A stretch of 64,000 nucleotides of DNA from Methylobacterium sp. Leaf123 (GCF_001423405.1 NZ_LMNS01000037.1:124001-188000), one strand, 5' to 3'. Positions 1 through 10,161 are shown, numbered from the stretch's first letter. The notes: generated from the letters alone by a model not told the origin. Translations and numbers: made by a program.

Positions 1-531
1 GGTCGTGTCGCCGATCATCACCGTCATCGAGGGCTCGGCGCCGGTCTCGCTCATGGCCTGGAGCAGCATCGCCGGATCGGGCTTGGAGGGGGCGTCATCG
101 GCGGTCTGGATCGTGGCAAACCAGCGCTCCCAGCCGTACTTGTCCACGAGATGATCGACGCCCCGGCGCGACTTGCCGGTGGCGATACCGAGCTGGATGT
201 CGTCGCGGCGGTGCAGCCGCTCGACCAACTCGGCCATGCCCGGAAACAGCGGCTCCTCGTAATCGGGATCGACCCGCAGCGCCTGGAACGCCTTGCGATA
301 GCTCTGTGCGAGCGATTCGATCGGCCCGGCCTCGCCGACGAGGCGACGGAACGCTTCCGGCAGGGACAGCCCGACGACGGACAGGGCCTCCTTGCGCGGG
401 GGCGCCACCAATCCGTGCTCGGAGAAGGCGCGGTGCTGCGCCTCCACGATCAGGTGCTGGCTGTCGATGAGGGTGCCATCGACATCGAAGACGATCAGCT
501 TGAGCACGGCCGAAGCGCCCCGAGGGCTCAT
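1..531 (-). CDS. HAD-family phosphatase (Gph-like), cut at window edge
   Basis: A haloacid dehalogenase-superfamily hydrolase, probably acting on a small sugar phosphate such as phosphoglycolate. The gene reads leftward and its 3' end lies outside the window, leaving 177 codons. Motif I, FDVDGTL, sits at about residues 15-21 and supplies the nucleophilic Asp. A cap-domain segment follows, then motif II in IATGKSRRG (about residue 120), a Lys in SKPDP, and a GDT that starts motif IV at the very edge. The ATG at 531 overlaps the TGA of the upstream secreted-protein gene as ATGA, which suggests translational coupling. The fold assignment is secure. The substrate is inferred only from general resemblance to Gph/PgmB proteins. 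Confidence 0.9.
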   Translation of the reverse strand, partial: MSPRGASAVLKLIVFDVDGTLIDSQHLIVEAQHRAFSEHGLVAPPRKEALSVVGLSLPEAFRRLVGEAGPIESLAQSYRKAFQALRVDPDYEEPLFPGMAELVERLHRRDDIQLGIATGKSRRGVDHLVDKYGWERWFATIQTADDAPSKPDPAMLLQAMSETGAEPSMTVMIGDTT

Positions 532-920
532 GGCCTGCGAGCGGGCGCCGGCTGGGAGGCCGGGCGCCGCTCATAGCCGAGGCGGCAGCGAACGAGGAAG
601 CGGCGGCGTGCGCCGCCGGACAACCTGCGGCGGTGCGATTCGCGGTTGCAAGCGGCGTAGGAGATGCGGCGTCGGCGCTCCGAGGCCCGCACGCCCGGAC
701 CCGGCGGTCGCGCCGCCGGTGCCGCCTGAGACGGGGAAGGGGCCGCCGCATGGGGCGGGGGCGCAGCGTGGGGTGCGCCTTGGACCTGTCCTTGGGACTT
801 TTCCTGCGATGGTCCTTGGGGCTGCCCCGGCGCTCCATCGCCGGGAGGCGCCGCGCCGGCCGGCGCTGCGGCGCAGAGCAGGCCGACCAGCGCGACCGAC
901 AACAGGGTAACGGGCCTCAT
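528..920 (-). CDS. small secreted protein with a PsiF-like repeat
   Basis: A 130-residue protein with a clear N-terminal signal peptide: MRPVTLLSVALVGLL, then an Ala-rich cleavage region ending in AGA. A Pro/Ala/Gln-rich linker follows. Near residues 88-115 a Cys-containing segment reads AACNRE...LSGGARRRFLVRC. It resembles the PsiF repeat (C-N-x-x-A...L-x-G-x-x-R-x-x-F-x-x-x-C), found in phosphate-starvation-inducible periplasmic proteins. The resemblance is by eye and covers one repeat. The stop codon overlaps the start of the HAD phosphatase gene, so the two are probably co-transcribed. The very high GC of the linker makes its codon statistics uninformative. The start was chosen because it places a signal peptide at the N-terminus. 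Confidence 0.6.
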   Translation of the reverse strand: MRPVTLLSVALVGLLCAAAPAGAAPPGDGAPGQPQGPSQEKSQGQVQGAPHAAPPPHAAAPSPSQAAPAARPPGPGVRASERRRRISYAACNRESHRRRLSGGARRRFLVRCRLGYERRPASQPAPARRP

Positions 921-1161
921 GCGATCCTGAACCTCGTTGTACCGGCCCGCGGCAGGGAAGGGGCTTTGGACAGTCCCGCCGGCAATCCCTGCCTCAGCCC
1001 ATCGATTCGAACTTCGGCAACGGGATTCCAGGCCTGAACGCGATGCCGATAGAAGCACCTCGCGATGCCCTCGTCCACGCGCCGGACTGACGAAGCAAGA
1101 GTTATGGCAACAGGGTCCGGTTCCAAGGCTCTCCGCGCTTTCGTGAAGAGCCTTGGATCGT

Positions 1162-2568
1162 TCAGGCTTCCGGCGCTTCGACGATCGGGTCGTAGCGGGC
1201 GGCATCGAAGCCGAGCAGATTCCAGCTCTGCGCCATGTGCGGCGGCAGCGGGGCGCTGACATCGACCGGCTGGCCGGTGCGCGGATGTGGGATCACGATG
1301 CGGCGGGCGAGCAGGTGCAGGCGATTCTGGATGCCGCCGGGCAGCTCCCAGTTCTCCACGTCGAAGTATTTCGGGTCGCCGACGATCGGGTGGCCGATAT
1401 GCGCGGCATGAGCCCGCAACTGGTGCGTCCGCCCGGTCACGGGCTTCAGCGAGAGCCAAGCCAGCTTCTGCGCCGCCTGATCGACCGTGGCGTAGTAGGT
1501 CAGCGCGTGGCTGGCGCCCTCGTCGCCGTGTTTGGCAACCCGCATCCGCGCATCGGCATCGGTCGGCTCGTCCTTGACGAGATAGGTCGAGACCCGGCCC
1601 TGGCGGGTGCGGGGCACGCCCGCCACCAGCGCCCAGTAGATTTTGCGGGCGGCGCGGGAGCGGAAGCTCTTGGCCAAAGTCGCAGCGGCCAGACGCGTCT
1701 TGGCGACGATCAGGCAACCCGCCGTGTCCTTGTCGAGGCGATGGACGAGGCGCGGGCGCTGCCCGTCCGGCCCGGTCAGCGCCTCCAACAGGCCGTCGAC
1801 ATGGCGCACGGTGCCCGTGCCGCCCTGCACCGCGAGGCCGAACGGCTTGTTGAGGATCATCATGTCCGCGTCCTCATAGAGGATCAGCGAGCGCAGGAAC
1901 TCGGCATCCCCGTCGATCTTGGACGCGCTGCGCGGCCTGTCGGTCGGCTGGTCGAGCTTGAGCGGCGGCACCCGCACGCTCGAACCCGGCTCCAGCCGGT
2001 CGCTCGGCTTGGCACGCTTGCCATCGACGCGCAGCTCGCCCTTGCGGACGATGCTCTGCACGCGTGTGAAGGGAAGCTGGGGAAAACGCGCGCCGAGAAA
2101 GCGGTCGATCCGTATCCCGGCCTCGTCGGGATCGACGGTCAGCGTCTGCACGCCGCTCGCCAGCGTCGCCGACGCGGCGGCCCGCTGTTCGCGGCGCGTT
2201 GGGCCAGCCGGGGCCTCCGTGGGCGGTGCCTTGGCCGGGTCGGGCTTGGCGAAGGACGGCTTCGCAAAAGACGGCTTGGCAAAGGATGTCTTGGCCGCGG
2301 GGGGCTTGGCAAAAGGCGGTTTGGCGCGAGCACGCGGCGCGTCCGGCTTCAGCTCGGCAGCTTCCGGCACGCGATTCGGGCGCGGTGTGCCCTCGCTGCC
2401 CATGCCGTCATCCCAGGGCGAGCGTTCGGCAGCATCCTCGCCGCGATTGCGGGCGGCGCGCTGCGCAGCGTCTTTGGCGGAGGTGCGTGGCCCCGTGCCG
2501 GCACGCGGCGCGAACCCGCTGGGCCCGCGTTTTGCGCCGGATCCGCGATGTGGTGGACGTCCCTTCAT
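1162..2568 (-). CDS. rluC: RluA-family 23S rRNA pseudouridine synthase
   Basis: A 468-residue pseudouridine synthase of the RluA/RluC/RluD family, which isomerises uridines in 23S rRNA. An S4 RNA-binding domain lies near residues 150-200 (IRIDRFLGARFPQLPF). The catalytic domain holds the family signature LVHRLDKDTAGCLIVAKT near residues 285-305, with the catalytic Asp in RLDKD, and a later GRTHQLRAH motif. The first 130 or so residues are an unusual basic, disordered extension. It contains near-tandem FAKPSFAKPSFAKPDPAK units, visible in the DNA as a degenerate 15-bp repeat at about 2230-2330. Core RluC proteins are nearer 320 residues, so this tail accounts for the extra length. RluC rather than RluD is chosen because the S4 domain and order fit it, but the paralogue is not certain. 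Confidence 0.88.
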   Translation of the reverse strand: MKGRPPHRGSGAKRGPSGFAPRAGTGPRTSAKDAAQRAARNRGEDAAERSPWDDGMGSEGTPRPNRVPEAAELKPDAPRARAKPPFAKPPAAKTSFAKPSFAKPSFAKPDPAKAPPTEAPAGPTRREQRAAASATLASGVQTLTVDPDEAGIRIDRFLGARFPQLPFTRVQSIVRKGELRVDGKRAKPSDRLEPGSSVRVPPLKLDQPTDRPRSASKIDGDAEFLRSLILYEDADMMILNKPFGLAVQGGTGTVRHVDGLLEALTGPDGQRPRLVHRLDKDTAGCLIVAKTRLAAATLAKSFRSRAARKIYWALVAGVPRTRQGRVSTYLVKDEPTDADARMRVAKHGDEGASHALTYYATVDQAAQKLAWLSLKPVTGRTHQLRAHAAHIGHPIVGDPKYFDVENWELPGGIQNRLHLLARRIVIPHPRTGQPVDVSAPLPPHMAQSWNLLGFDAARYDPIVEAPEA

Positions 2569-2740
2569 GTGCCGCTGCTATCACCCTGAGATGACGGCGC
2601 AAAGCGCTGCGGCCGGTTGCGCGGCAGAATCCTTGCCGACGTTCCCCCGGCACGCGGAGACGGCGAGCCCCGGCGACCCGCGCCGCTGCCGCTCCCGCCG
2701 GCATGGGCAGCAGACGGGCGAGCAGGGCCGAATCGGCGTC

Positions 2741-3988
2741 TCAGGCCGCCAGCCGCGCCGCCTCCAACGTGAGGCCGAGCCCGACCGAACCGAACGTGTC
2801 GCCATCGACCACCCGCGCCCCCGGCACGCAGGCCGTCAGCGCCGCGCGGACATGCGGCAGGCCGGTCGAGCCGCCGGTGAGGAACAGCGCGTCGATCCGA
2901 TCGGCCGTCAGCCCGGCCTGATCGAGGCAGCGGTCGATCCGCTGCGCCATGCGCCGCGCGAGGTCATCGGTATGTCCGGCCAGCCGTGCCCGATCGACAT
3001 CCGCCGCCAGGCCCGACTCGACCCATTCGAGATCGACGGTGCCGGCCCCCGCATCGGACGCCGCGATCTTGGCACCCTCCACCGCCATGGCGAGGGAATG
3101 CCCGCGCTCGGCTTCGACGACGGTGCGCAGACGGCTCACGAGTTCCGGCCGGGCGGCGTCGCGCACCACCTCGTCGATCTCGCGCAGGGTCTTGGGATTG
3201 TAGAGCCGGTTGATGCTCGACCACGTCGCGAGGTCGTGGAAATAGGCGTTCGGAACCGCCAGATCCGCACGCTTCATCGGGCTTCCGAGGCCGAGGAGCG
3301 GCATCACCGCGCCGAGGCTCAGGTTCCGGTCGAAATCGGTGCCGCCGATGCGGATGCCGTCATTGGCCAGGATGTCCTCGGCCCGCTCATCGCGCTGATG
3401 CCGCTCGGGCGAGAGCCGAACAATGGAGAAGTCCGAGGTGCCACCGCCGATATCGGCGATCAGCGCGATCTCCTCAGACGTCACCGTGCGCTCGTAATCG
3501 AGGGCCGCCGCGATCGGCTCGTACTGGAAGCGGACGTGGCGGAAGCCGATGCTCTCGGCAATCCGGCGCAGGGTGTCCTCCGCCTTGCGGTCGGCGGCCG
3601 GGTCGTTGTCCACGAAATGGACCGGGCGCCCATGCACTACGGTGTCGAGTTCGACGCCGGCTTCCGCCTCGCCGCGCGCCTTCACCAGGGTGAGGTAGCG
3701 GGCGATGACGTCGCGGAAGCGGATGCGCTCGCGGCCGACCGGCGTGGTCTCCTCGATCAGGGGGGAGCCGAGCACGGATTTGAGCGCCCGCATCAGCCGG
3801 CCGGGCGTACCCTCGACATAGGCCTCAATCGCCTCCCGCCCGATCTGCGCCTCGTGGCCGGGCGCGAAGAAGATCGCGCTCGGCAGGGTGCGGTGCGTCC
3901 CCTCCAGCGGCACCAGGGTCGGATGGGTGCCCGTGCCGATCCCGAGGGTGGTGTTGGACGTGCCGAAATCGAGGCCGCAGGCCGCCAT
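2741..3988 (-). CDS. Hsp70-family ATPase, YegD-like
   Basis: An actin/Hsp70-fold ATPase of about 415 residues with only the nucleotide-binding domain, like the YegD subfamily; the C-terminal substrate-binding domain of DnaK is absent. The phosphate-1 loop GLDFGTSNTT is at residues 5-14. The phosphate-2 motif IADIGGGTSDFSIV is central, near residues 190-205. The adenosine motif LFLTGGSTGLPHV lies near the C-terminus. I use the ATG at 3988 because it places the P-loop directly at the N-terminus. An in-frame ATG at 4054 would add 22 residues of low-quality sequence. The cellular role of YegD-type proteins is poorly defined; chaperone function is an inference from the family. Confidence 0.88.
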   Translation of the reverse strand: MAACGLDFGTSNTTLGIGTGTHPTLVPLEGTHRTLPSAIFFAPGHEAQIGREAIEAYVEGTPGRLMRALKSVLGSPLIEETTPVGRERIRFRDVIARYLTLVKARGEAEAGVELDTVVHGRPVHFVDNDPAADRKAEDTLRRIAESIGFRHVRFQYEPIAAALDYERTVTSEEIALIADIGGGTSDFSIVRLSPERHQRDERAEDILANDGIRIGGTDFDRNLSLGAVMPLLGLGSPMKRADLAVPNAYFHDLATWSSINRLYNPKTLREIDEVVRDAARPELVSRLRTVVEAERGHSLAMAVEGAKIAASDAGAGTVDLEWVESGLAADVDRARLAGHTDDLARRMAQRIDRCLDQAGLTADRIDALFLTGGSTGLPHVRAALTACVPGARVVDGDTFGSVGLGLTLEAARLAA

Positions 3989-4076
3989 GGGACCGGATCG
4001 CTTGGATTCTGAGGGGAGGGCGGCCCCGTTACGGCGCCCGGCCGCTGAGTGCAATCCCCGAACCAGCCTCGTTGAC

Positions 4077-4099
4077 GGCGATCGCTTGAAGCGATCGCC
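4077..4099. terminator. hairpin (perfect 9-bp stem) between carboxypeptidase and Hsp70 genes
   Basis: GGCGATCGC, a five-base loop TTGAA, then GCGATCGCC form a perfect hairpin in the 221-bp gap between the Hsp70 gene start and the M32 carboxypeptidase stop. There is no T-run on either side, so it may be a weak terminator for the leftward carboxypeptidase transcript or a dispersed repeat rather than a classical intrinsic terminator. Confidence 0.45.
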
Positions 4100-4209
4100 C
4101 TGGTTTCACTCCGTCCGCCGCCCCTGCGGACCGTCTCGGTTCCTTGGGCCGCCGCTCCGCACGCGATACTCCTCGCGCGTCTTGCCCTGCGACCTCGCTC
4201 GACCGGCTC

Positions 4210-5703
4210 CTACGCCGCCCCGAGATAGCGGCGGCGCAGATGCGCCAGGAAATCGTCTGCCCCGAGCGGCTTTCCAGTCGCGGCGGTCAGCAGCTCATCG
4301 GTTTCCATCAGGCTCGCGCGGGCATGGACGTTCTCCCGCAGCCAACCGCGCAACTGCGAAAAGTCGCCTTCGGCCAGCGCCGGGCGGATGCCGGGATGGG
4401 CAGCGCAGGCGGCTTTGAAAAGCTGCGCGGCGGCCAGCGCGCCGAGGGTGTAGGTCGGGAAATAGCCAAAGCTCCCGCCCGGCCAGTGGATGTCCTGAAG
4501 GCAGCCGTGCTGGTCATCGGGCACGGTGAGCCCCAGCAAATCCTTCATGCCGTCGTTGAAGGCGCCCGGCAGGTCGGCGACCGCGAGATCACCGGCGATC
4601 ATCGCCGTCTCCAGGCGATAGCGCAGCAGGATATGAGCCGGGTAGGTCACCTCGTCGGCATCCACGCGGATGAGGCCCGGCTCGACGCGGGTGTAGAGGC
4701 GGTGCAGATTCTCCGCCTCCCAGGCCGGCCCTTCGCCACCGAACGCCTCGCGCAGGGTCGGCGCGAGGAAGGCGCAGAACTCGGCCGAGCGACAGGCCTG
4801 CATCTCGACCAGCAGCGACTGGCTCTCATGCAGGCTCATGCCGCGGGCCTGCCCCACCGGCTGATGCCGCCACGCGGCCGGGCGGCCCTGCTCGTAGAGC
4901 GCGTGGCCGGTCTCGTGCAGCACGCCCATCAGCGCCCCGGTGGCGCTCGCTTCGTCGTAGCGGGTGGTGATGCGCACGTCGTCGGTGGCCCCGCCGCAGA
5001 ACGGGTGCAGGCTGATATCGAGTCGTCCGCGCGTGAAATCGAACCCGACCGCCTGCATCAGCCGCAGGCCGATCTCCCGCTGGGTCGCAACCGGAAACGG
5101 GCCCGGCAGCGGCAGGGGAGGGGCGTCGGCCGCCTGCCGTTCGCGCACCGCGACGACCAGATCCGGCAGGACGGCGCGCAACGCGTCGAAGATCGGATCG
5201 ATGCGGGCGCGCCGCATACCGGGATCGTAGCCGTCGAGCAGCGCATCGTAGGGCGAAAGGCCGAGCGCCGCCCCCTTGGCCTCGCCGACGCAGCGTTGCA
5301 GCCGCAGCACCTCTTCGAGATGCGGGCGGAGCCGCGCGAAATCCGAATCACGCCGTGCCTCGCGCCAAACCATCTCGCAGCGCGTCGCCGCTTTCGAGGC
5401 CGCCGCGACGAGATCGCCCGGCACCGCCGACGCGTGGGCATAGGCCCGGCGCATCTCGCGCAGGTTGGCCCGCTCCCATTCGCCGAGGCCGCCCTCGGCT
5501 TCCGCCGCGTCAAACCGCTCGGCGTTGCGCGGGTCGGTGAGAATCTCGTGAGCCAGCACGCTCAGCACCGCCAGTTGCTCGCCGCGGGTGTCGGAGGCGC
5601 CGTCCGGCATCTGGGTCTGCGTGTCCCAACCAAGGATGCCGCTCGCATCCTCCAGCGCGCCGAGGCGAGCGAAGGTGGCGGTGAGCGTCGCGTAAGCCTG
5701 CAT
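4210..5703 (-). CDS. M32-family metallocarboxypeptidase (carboxypeptidase Taq-like)
   Basis: A zinc carboxypeptidase of about 497 residues, the usual length for peptidase family M32, likely cytoplasmic and removing C-terminal residues from peptides. The HExxH zinc motif appears as GVLHETGHALYEQG near residues 255-270. Downstream Glu-rich sequence (MSLHESQSLLVEMQ) matches the M32 motif that supplies the third ligand. The N-terminus QAYATLTATFARLGALEDA is typical of the family and supports the ATG at 5703. An alternative ATG at 5742 would overlap the rarA stop as ATGA and add 13 residues. Either way it follows rarA closely and is probably in the same operon. Confidence 0.92.
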   Translation of the reverse strand: MQAYATLTATFARLGALEDASGILGWDTQTQMPDGASDTRGEQLAVLSVLAHEILTDPRNAERFDAAEAEGGLGEWERANLREMRRAYAHASAVPGDLVAAASKAATRCEMVWREARRDSDFARLRPHLEEVLRLQRCVGEAKGAALGLSPYDALLDGYDPGMRRARIDPIFDALRAVLPDLVVAVRERQAADAPPLPLPGPFPVATQREIGLRLMQAVGFDFTRGRLDISLHPFCGGATDDVRITTRYDEASATGALMGVLHETGHALYEQGRPAAWRHQPVGQARGMSLHESQSLLVEMQACRSAEFCAFLAPTLREAFGGEGPAWEAENLHRLYTRVEPGLIRVDADEVTYPAHILLRYRLETAMIAGDLAVADLPGAFNDGMKDLLGLTVPDDQHGCLQDIHWPGGSFGYFPTYTLGALAAAQLFKAACAAHPGIRPALAEGDFSQLRGWLRENVHARASLMETDELLTAATGKPLGADDFLAHLRRRYLGAA

Positions 5704-5738
5704 GATCAGTCGAGATCCCTCGGTGTCGTCTTTAAAGA

Positions 5739-7061
5739 TCATTCGTCGCCGCGGCGCTCCTGCCGCAGCCGCTCCCAATAGGCCAGCCGCTCCCGGTAGC
5801 GAGTCTCCATGCCCCGGTCGGTCGGCTCGTAGAAATGCTGGCGCCCGAGCGCCTCCGGCCAGTAATCCTGGCCCGAGAAGGCGTCGGGCTCGTCGTGGTC
5901 GTAGCGGTAACCTTCGCCGTAACCGATCCGCCGCATCAGCCCCGTGGGGGCGTTGAGGATGGTGCGCGGCGGCGCAAGCGAGCCCGCAGCCTTCGCCACC
6001 CGCGTGGCCGCCTTGTAGGCGTTGTAGACCGCGTTCGATTTCGGCGCGCAGGCGAGATAGACCGTGACCTGCGCCAGCGCGAGTTCGCCCTCGGGCGAGC
6101 CGAGGAAGTCGAAAGCGTCCTTGGCCGCGTTCGCCACGACGAGAGCCTGCGGGTCGGCCAGCCCGATATCCTCCACCGCCATCCGCACGAGGCGCCGGGC
6201 GATGAACAATCGGTCTTCGCCCGCATCCAGCATCCGACAGAGGTAATACAGCGCCGCGTCGGGATCCGAGCCGCGCACCGTCTTATGCAGCGCGGAGATG
6301 AGGTTGTAGTGCCCCTCCTGCGCCTTGTCGTAGATCGGCGCCCGGCGCTGCACGAGGCTCTGAAGCGTCTCCGCGTCGAGGATTTCGCCGGGGCGTGCCG
6401 AGCGCCACACCTCCTCCGCGAGCGTCAGCGCCGCGCGCCCGTCGCCATCGGCCATGCGGATCAGCGCCGCGCGTGCCTCCTCATCAAGGGGGAGGGGCTG
6501 CCCGTCCATCTCCTCGGCCCGGGCCAGCAGCCGGGCCAGCGCCGACGCATCCAACGCACGAAACAGCAGCACCCGCGCACGCGACAGCAAAGCGGCGTTC
6601 AGTTCGAACGAAGGATTCTCCGTCGTGGCACCGACGAGCGTGACGGTGCCATCCTCCATCACCGGCAGGAAGGCATCGAGCTGGGCGCGGTTGAAGCGAT
6701 GGATCTCATCGACGAACAGAAGGGTACCCTGGCCCGTCGACCGCCGCTTGCGCGCCGCCTCGAACACCTTCCGCAGATCGGCGATGCCGGAGAAGATCGC
6801 CGAGATCTGCTCGAAGTGCAGCGCGGTTTCATGCGCCAGCAGACGCGCCACGGTGGTCTTACCGGTGCCGGGCGGCCCCCAGAACACGAGCGAGCCGAGG
6901 CTGCGCGAGGCCAGCAGCCGTGTCAGCGCCCCATCCGGCCCGGTGAGGTGCTCCTGCCCCACGACCTCCGCGAGGCGGCGCGGGCGCAAACGATCCGCGA
7001 GCGGCCGGGGCGCACCCGTCTCAAGACCGGCGGAAACGAATAGATCGGACATGCGTGGCAT
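5739..7061 (-). CDS. rarA: replication-associated recombination ATPase RarA (MgsA)
   Basis: A 440-residue AAA+ ATPase of the RarA/MgsA/WRNIP1 family, which acts at stalled replication forks with single-strand binding protein and RecA. Walker A reads FWGPPGTGKTTVAR (about residues 59-72). Walker B reads LLFVDEIHRFNRAQ (about residues 114-127). A sensor segment GATTENPSF and the C-terminal tetramerisation region (HKTVRGSDPDAALYYLCRML) are also present. I start at the ATG at 7061, with a GGAGGGG about 12 nt upstream. A second ATG at 7052 gives MSDLFVS and is also possible. The gene is divergent from, and about 120 bp from, tRNA-Ser. Confidence 0.95.
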   Translation of the reverse strand: MPRMSDLFVSAGLETGAPRPLADRLRPRRLAEVVGQEHLTGPDGALTRLLASRSLGSLVFWGPPGTGKTTVARLLAHETALHFEQISAIFSGIADLRKVFEAARKRRSTGQGTLLFVDEIHRFNRAQLDAFLPVMEDGTVTLVGATTENPSFELNAALLSRARVLLFRALDASALARLLARAEEMDGQPLPLDEEARAALIRMADGDGRAALTLAEEVWRSARPGEILDAETLQSLVQRRAPIYDKAQEGHYNLISALHKTVRGSDPDAALYYLCRMLDAGEDRLFIARRLVRMAVEDIGLADPQALVVANAAKDAFDFLGSPEGELALAQVTVYLACAPKSNAVYNAYKAATRVAKAAGSLAPPRTILNAPTGLMRRIGYGEGYRYDHDEPDAFSGQDYWPEALGRQHFYEPTDRGMETRYRERLAYWERLRQERRGDE

Positions 7062-7184
7062 GAACACCGCAGTCCCCTCCGTCCGCAAGGGCTCGAGCGG
7101 CGAAGTCCCCCATCCTCTGCAAAGCCGGCTTGTGGGCCCGCCCGCCCCGTGCTAGGGCGCATCCCGTCGATACGACACCTCTGC

Positions 7185-7940
<756 letters not shown>

Positions 7941-8870
7941 ATGGTCCGCCTCTACATCGGCATCACCGATCAGGATTGGTTCGACGCGCTCTCGGCCGCG
8001 CCGCCTGATGAGGTCAATTTCTGGCAGCCAAGCGGCAATCGGATGTTCCGTGCGCTATGCCCAGGCGAGCTGTTCCTGTTCAAGCTGCACGCACCCCGCA
8101 ATGTGATCGCCGGCGGTGGTGTGTTCTCTCACGCATCGCTCGCGCCCCTGTCGATGGCTTGGTCGGCCTTCGGGTCCAAGAACGGCGTCGCGAGCCTCGA
8201 CGATATGCGTCGACGGATCGCGCGCTACCGCCGGGATACCTCGCTGCTCGACCCACGGCAGGATCCGGTGATCGGTTGCCGCGTGCTTACCCAGCCATTC
8301 TTCTGGCCTCAGGAACTCTGGCTGCCGATCCCGGCGACGTTCTCGCTGCAGACCCAGCAAGGCCGCGGGTACGACACGGAGGATGCCGATGGGGGCGCGC
8401 TCTGGGAGGCTGTCGTAGAGCGAATCCCAAGGGCCGTGCGAACGTCAGCGCCGGCGGCCACGACGCTCCCACGATACGGCGCGCCCGCCCTGATACAACC
8501 GCGGCTTGGCCAAGGTGCGTTCCGCTTGGCTGTCACGGACAGCTACGAGCGACGCTGTGCGGTGTCAGGTGAGCGTACATTGCCGATCCTGGACGCCGCT
8601 CACATCCACCCCTTCGCTGACGGCGGCGCGCATGAGATAGCCAACGGCCTGCTGCTGCGCACGGACATCCACCGGCTGTTCGACCTTGGCTACGTTACCG
8701 TGTCGGAGGACCACCACTTCGAGGTCAGCGGACGGCTCAAGGCCGACTTCGACAACGGGCGGCACTACTACGACCTGCACGGCCAGCTGCTAAGGCCACC
8801 GCGGCGAGGCGCAACGCAACCCTCCGCCAACGCTTTGCGCTGGCATCGCGAGCATCGCTATCGCGGTTGA
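7941..8870 (+). CDS. HNH endonuclease domain protein
   Basis: A 309-residue protein whose last third is an HNH nuclease of the HNH_2 type. Residues near 190-255 read YERRCAVSGERTLPILDAAHIHPF, then GGAHEIANGLLLRTDIHRLFD, giving the H…N…H arrangement and one Cys. The N-terminal two thirds (WFDALSAAPPDEVNFWQPSG…GELFLFKLHAP…IAGGGVFS) resembles EVE/PUA-like ligand-binding folds that recognise modified bases. That point is an inference from pattern, not a proven match. The overall design fits a modification-dependent restriction enzyme or orphan nuclease in a defence island. The ATG at 7941 is preferred; a GTG two codons earlier is also possible. Confidence 0.75.
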   Translation: MVRLYIGITDQDWFDALSAAPPDEVNFWQPSGNRMFRALCPGELFLFKLHAPRNVIAGGGVFSHASLAPLSMAWSAFGSKNGVASLDDMRRRIARYRRDTSLLDPRQDPVIGCRVLTQPFFWPQELWLPIPATFSLQTQQGRGYDTEDADGGALWEAVVERIPRAVRTSAPAATTLPRYGAPALIQPRLGQGAFRLAVTDSYERRCAVSGERTLPILDAAHIHPFADGGAHEIANGLLLRTDIHRLFDLGYVTVSEDHHFEVSGRLKADFDNGRHYYDLHGQLLRPPRRGATQPSANALRWHREHRYRG

Positions 8871-9087
8871 ACGGCTGGGTGTCGCCGCCATCGCCCGTGA
8901 TGGCCAACGACCGGATCTCCTTCCCCTGCTTGGTCGGGATCACCCAGACCTGCCCGATCTGCCAGGCCATCATACCCGAAAGCGGCCAGACCCTCTGCTG
9001 TCCCTGCAGCCAGCGCCGCCGGTCCGAGCGCCAGATCGCCGAGTCAGCTTCCACGATCCTGATCCAGTGGATATCCGGGATGTTCAT
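8737..9087 (-). CDS. hypothetical protein, possibly a gene remnant
   Basis: A 116-codon open frame beginning MNIPDIHWIRIVEADSAIW. Its first 70 or so residues (up to GDGGDTQPF) look like ordinary protein. The remainder lies antisense to the 3' end of the HNH gene and reads as noise. I suspect the 8871-9087 part is the surviving 5' portion of an old gene truncated when the HNH gene arrived. I recognise no domain. Confidence 0.25.
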   Translation of the reverse strand: MNIPDIHWIRIVEADSAIWRSDRRRWLQGQQRVWPLSGMMAWQIGQVWVIPTKQGKEIRSLAITGDGGDTQPFNRDSDARDASAKRWRRVALRLAAVALAAGRAGRSSAARCRSRP

Positions 9088-9104
9088 CGCCTTCTGCCTC
9101 GGTC

Positions 9105-10023
9105 GCATCCCCCCTCGACCAAGGCCTCGCCTCCGAGCGCATCGCCCGCGCCGCTGATGCCTGCCGCGCGATCGCGGCGACAGACCCCGCCTACGGCTAA
9201 ATCGCCACCCAAAAAATTCACGCTACGATTGGCGCAGCGGGTGCACGGCGCGTCGCGCCCCTGATCGAGTTCATGAGCGATGTCGGCGTCCTCGAATGGG
9301 ACCGCGCCCGGCTCCAAGTCCTCATCGAGAACGATCGGGTCGAGGCGATCCTGACTGCCCATCGGGACAGCTCGCACGCCCCTTCCTCCGCCAATACCGC
9401 GACGACTTCGCCGCCCGGGGCCGAAAGCTCCTTACACAGCGGACCGCGCTTACGACCGCCCTCGCGCTGCTCGCCGTCCTCGGCGACGCGCCGCTCGCCG
9501 ATCTCAGCCAGCGCCACCTCGCACGCGCACTGCGCAAAATCCCGGGACACCGGGCCTCGCTCCAGGGCTTTGTGAGCTTCGTCGCGGGCCAGGGCGGTCC
9601 GAAGCTGACCGTGCCCAAGGTGCGCCCCCCGATCCCGTCAAGCAGGAACGGCAGTTGCGCGACGAGATCAAAGAGTGGCGTCAGCGCCTCAGGAGGCTGC
9701 GCCACTCTGACGAGGCCTGGGCCCTGGTCGCATTGCTCATCGCAAAGATCTACGGCCTGCCGATCACCCGCGTACTGTCGCTGCGGGACACCGAGGTTAC
9801 GGTCACCGACATCAGCGTCACACTGTGGCCGCAGGACGACGCGATCGCCCTTGAGGCACCGCTCGTCGGCGCATTTCGCCTCCGGGCCGACTGGTCTGTG
9901 GGCTACGCCAGCAGGCCAACCCTTTGGTGCTTCCGGGGCCGCTACGCCCACCAGCCCCTGTCAGAGGCTGCTATCGCCTATTACCGGAAGCCCGACACGA
10001 ACGGCAGACCTCCATGGCAATAG
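9105..10023 (+). pseudogene. frameshifted recombinase-like gene
   Basis: Three successive protein-like segments occur in different frames on the plus strand. About 9110-9370 reads ERIARAADACRAIAATDPAYG, an in-frame stop, then ARRVAPLIEFMSDVGVLEWDRARLQ. About 9390-9630 reads RPFLRQYRDDFAARGRK … HLARALRKIPGHRASLQGFV. About 9630-10023 reads LRDEIKEWRQRLRRLRHSDEAW … PITRVLSLRDTEV. Together they have the layout of a core-binding domain followed by part of a tyrosine-recombinase-like domain, broken by at least one stop and two frameshifts. The recombinase assignment is tentative because catalytic residues are not clearly retained. It is most likely the dead remains of an integration event next to the tRNA. 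Confidence 0.5.
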
Positions 10024-10161
10024 GCTTCGGCCTACCAAAAGCCATGGCACCCCTTGCTGAGGGGAGAGGATTTTCGCCCGGCCCGAAGTGTCACTCAACA
10101 GACACGGGACAATGCCTCAGGCGCGCTTGCGTGCATCGCCATTTTTGGCGATGATGCGCGC

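Noticed and set aside
1919-4012. 697-codon plus-strand open frame
   Set aside because: Antisense to the pseudouridine synthase and Hsp70 genes, both of which have conserved motifs.
4144-5781. 545-codon plus-strand open frame
   Set aside because: Antisense to the M32 carboxypeptidase with its HETGH zinc motif.
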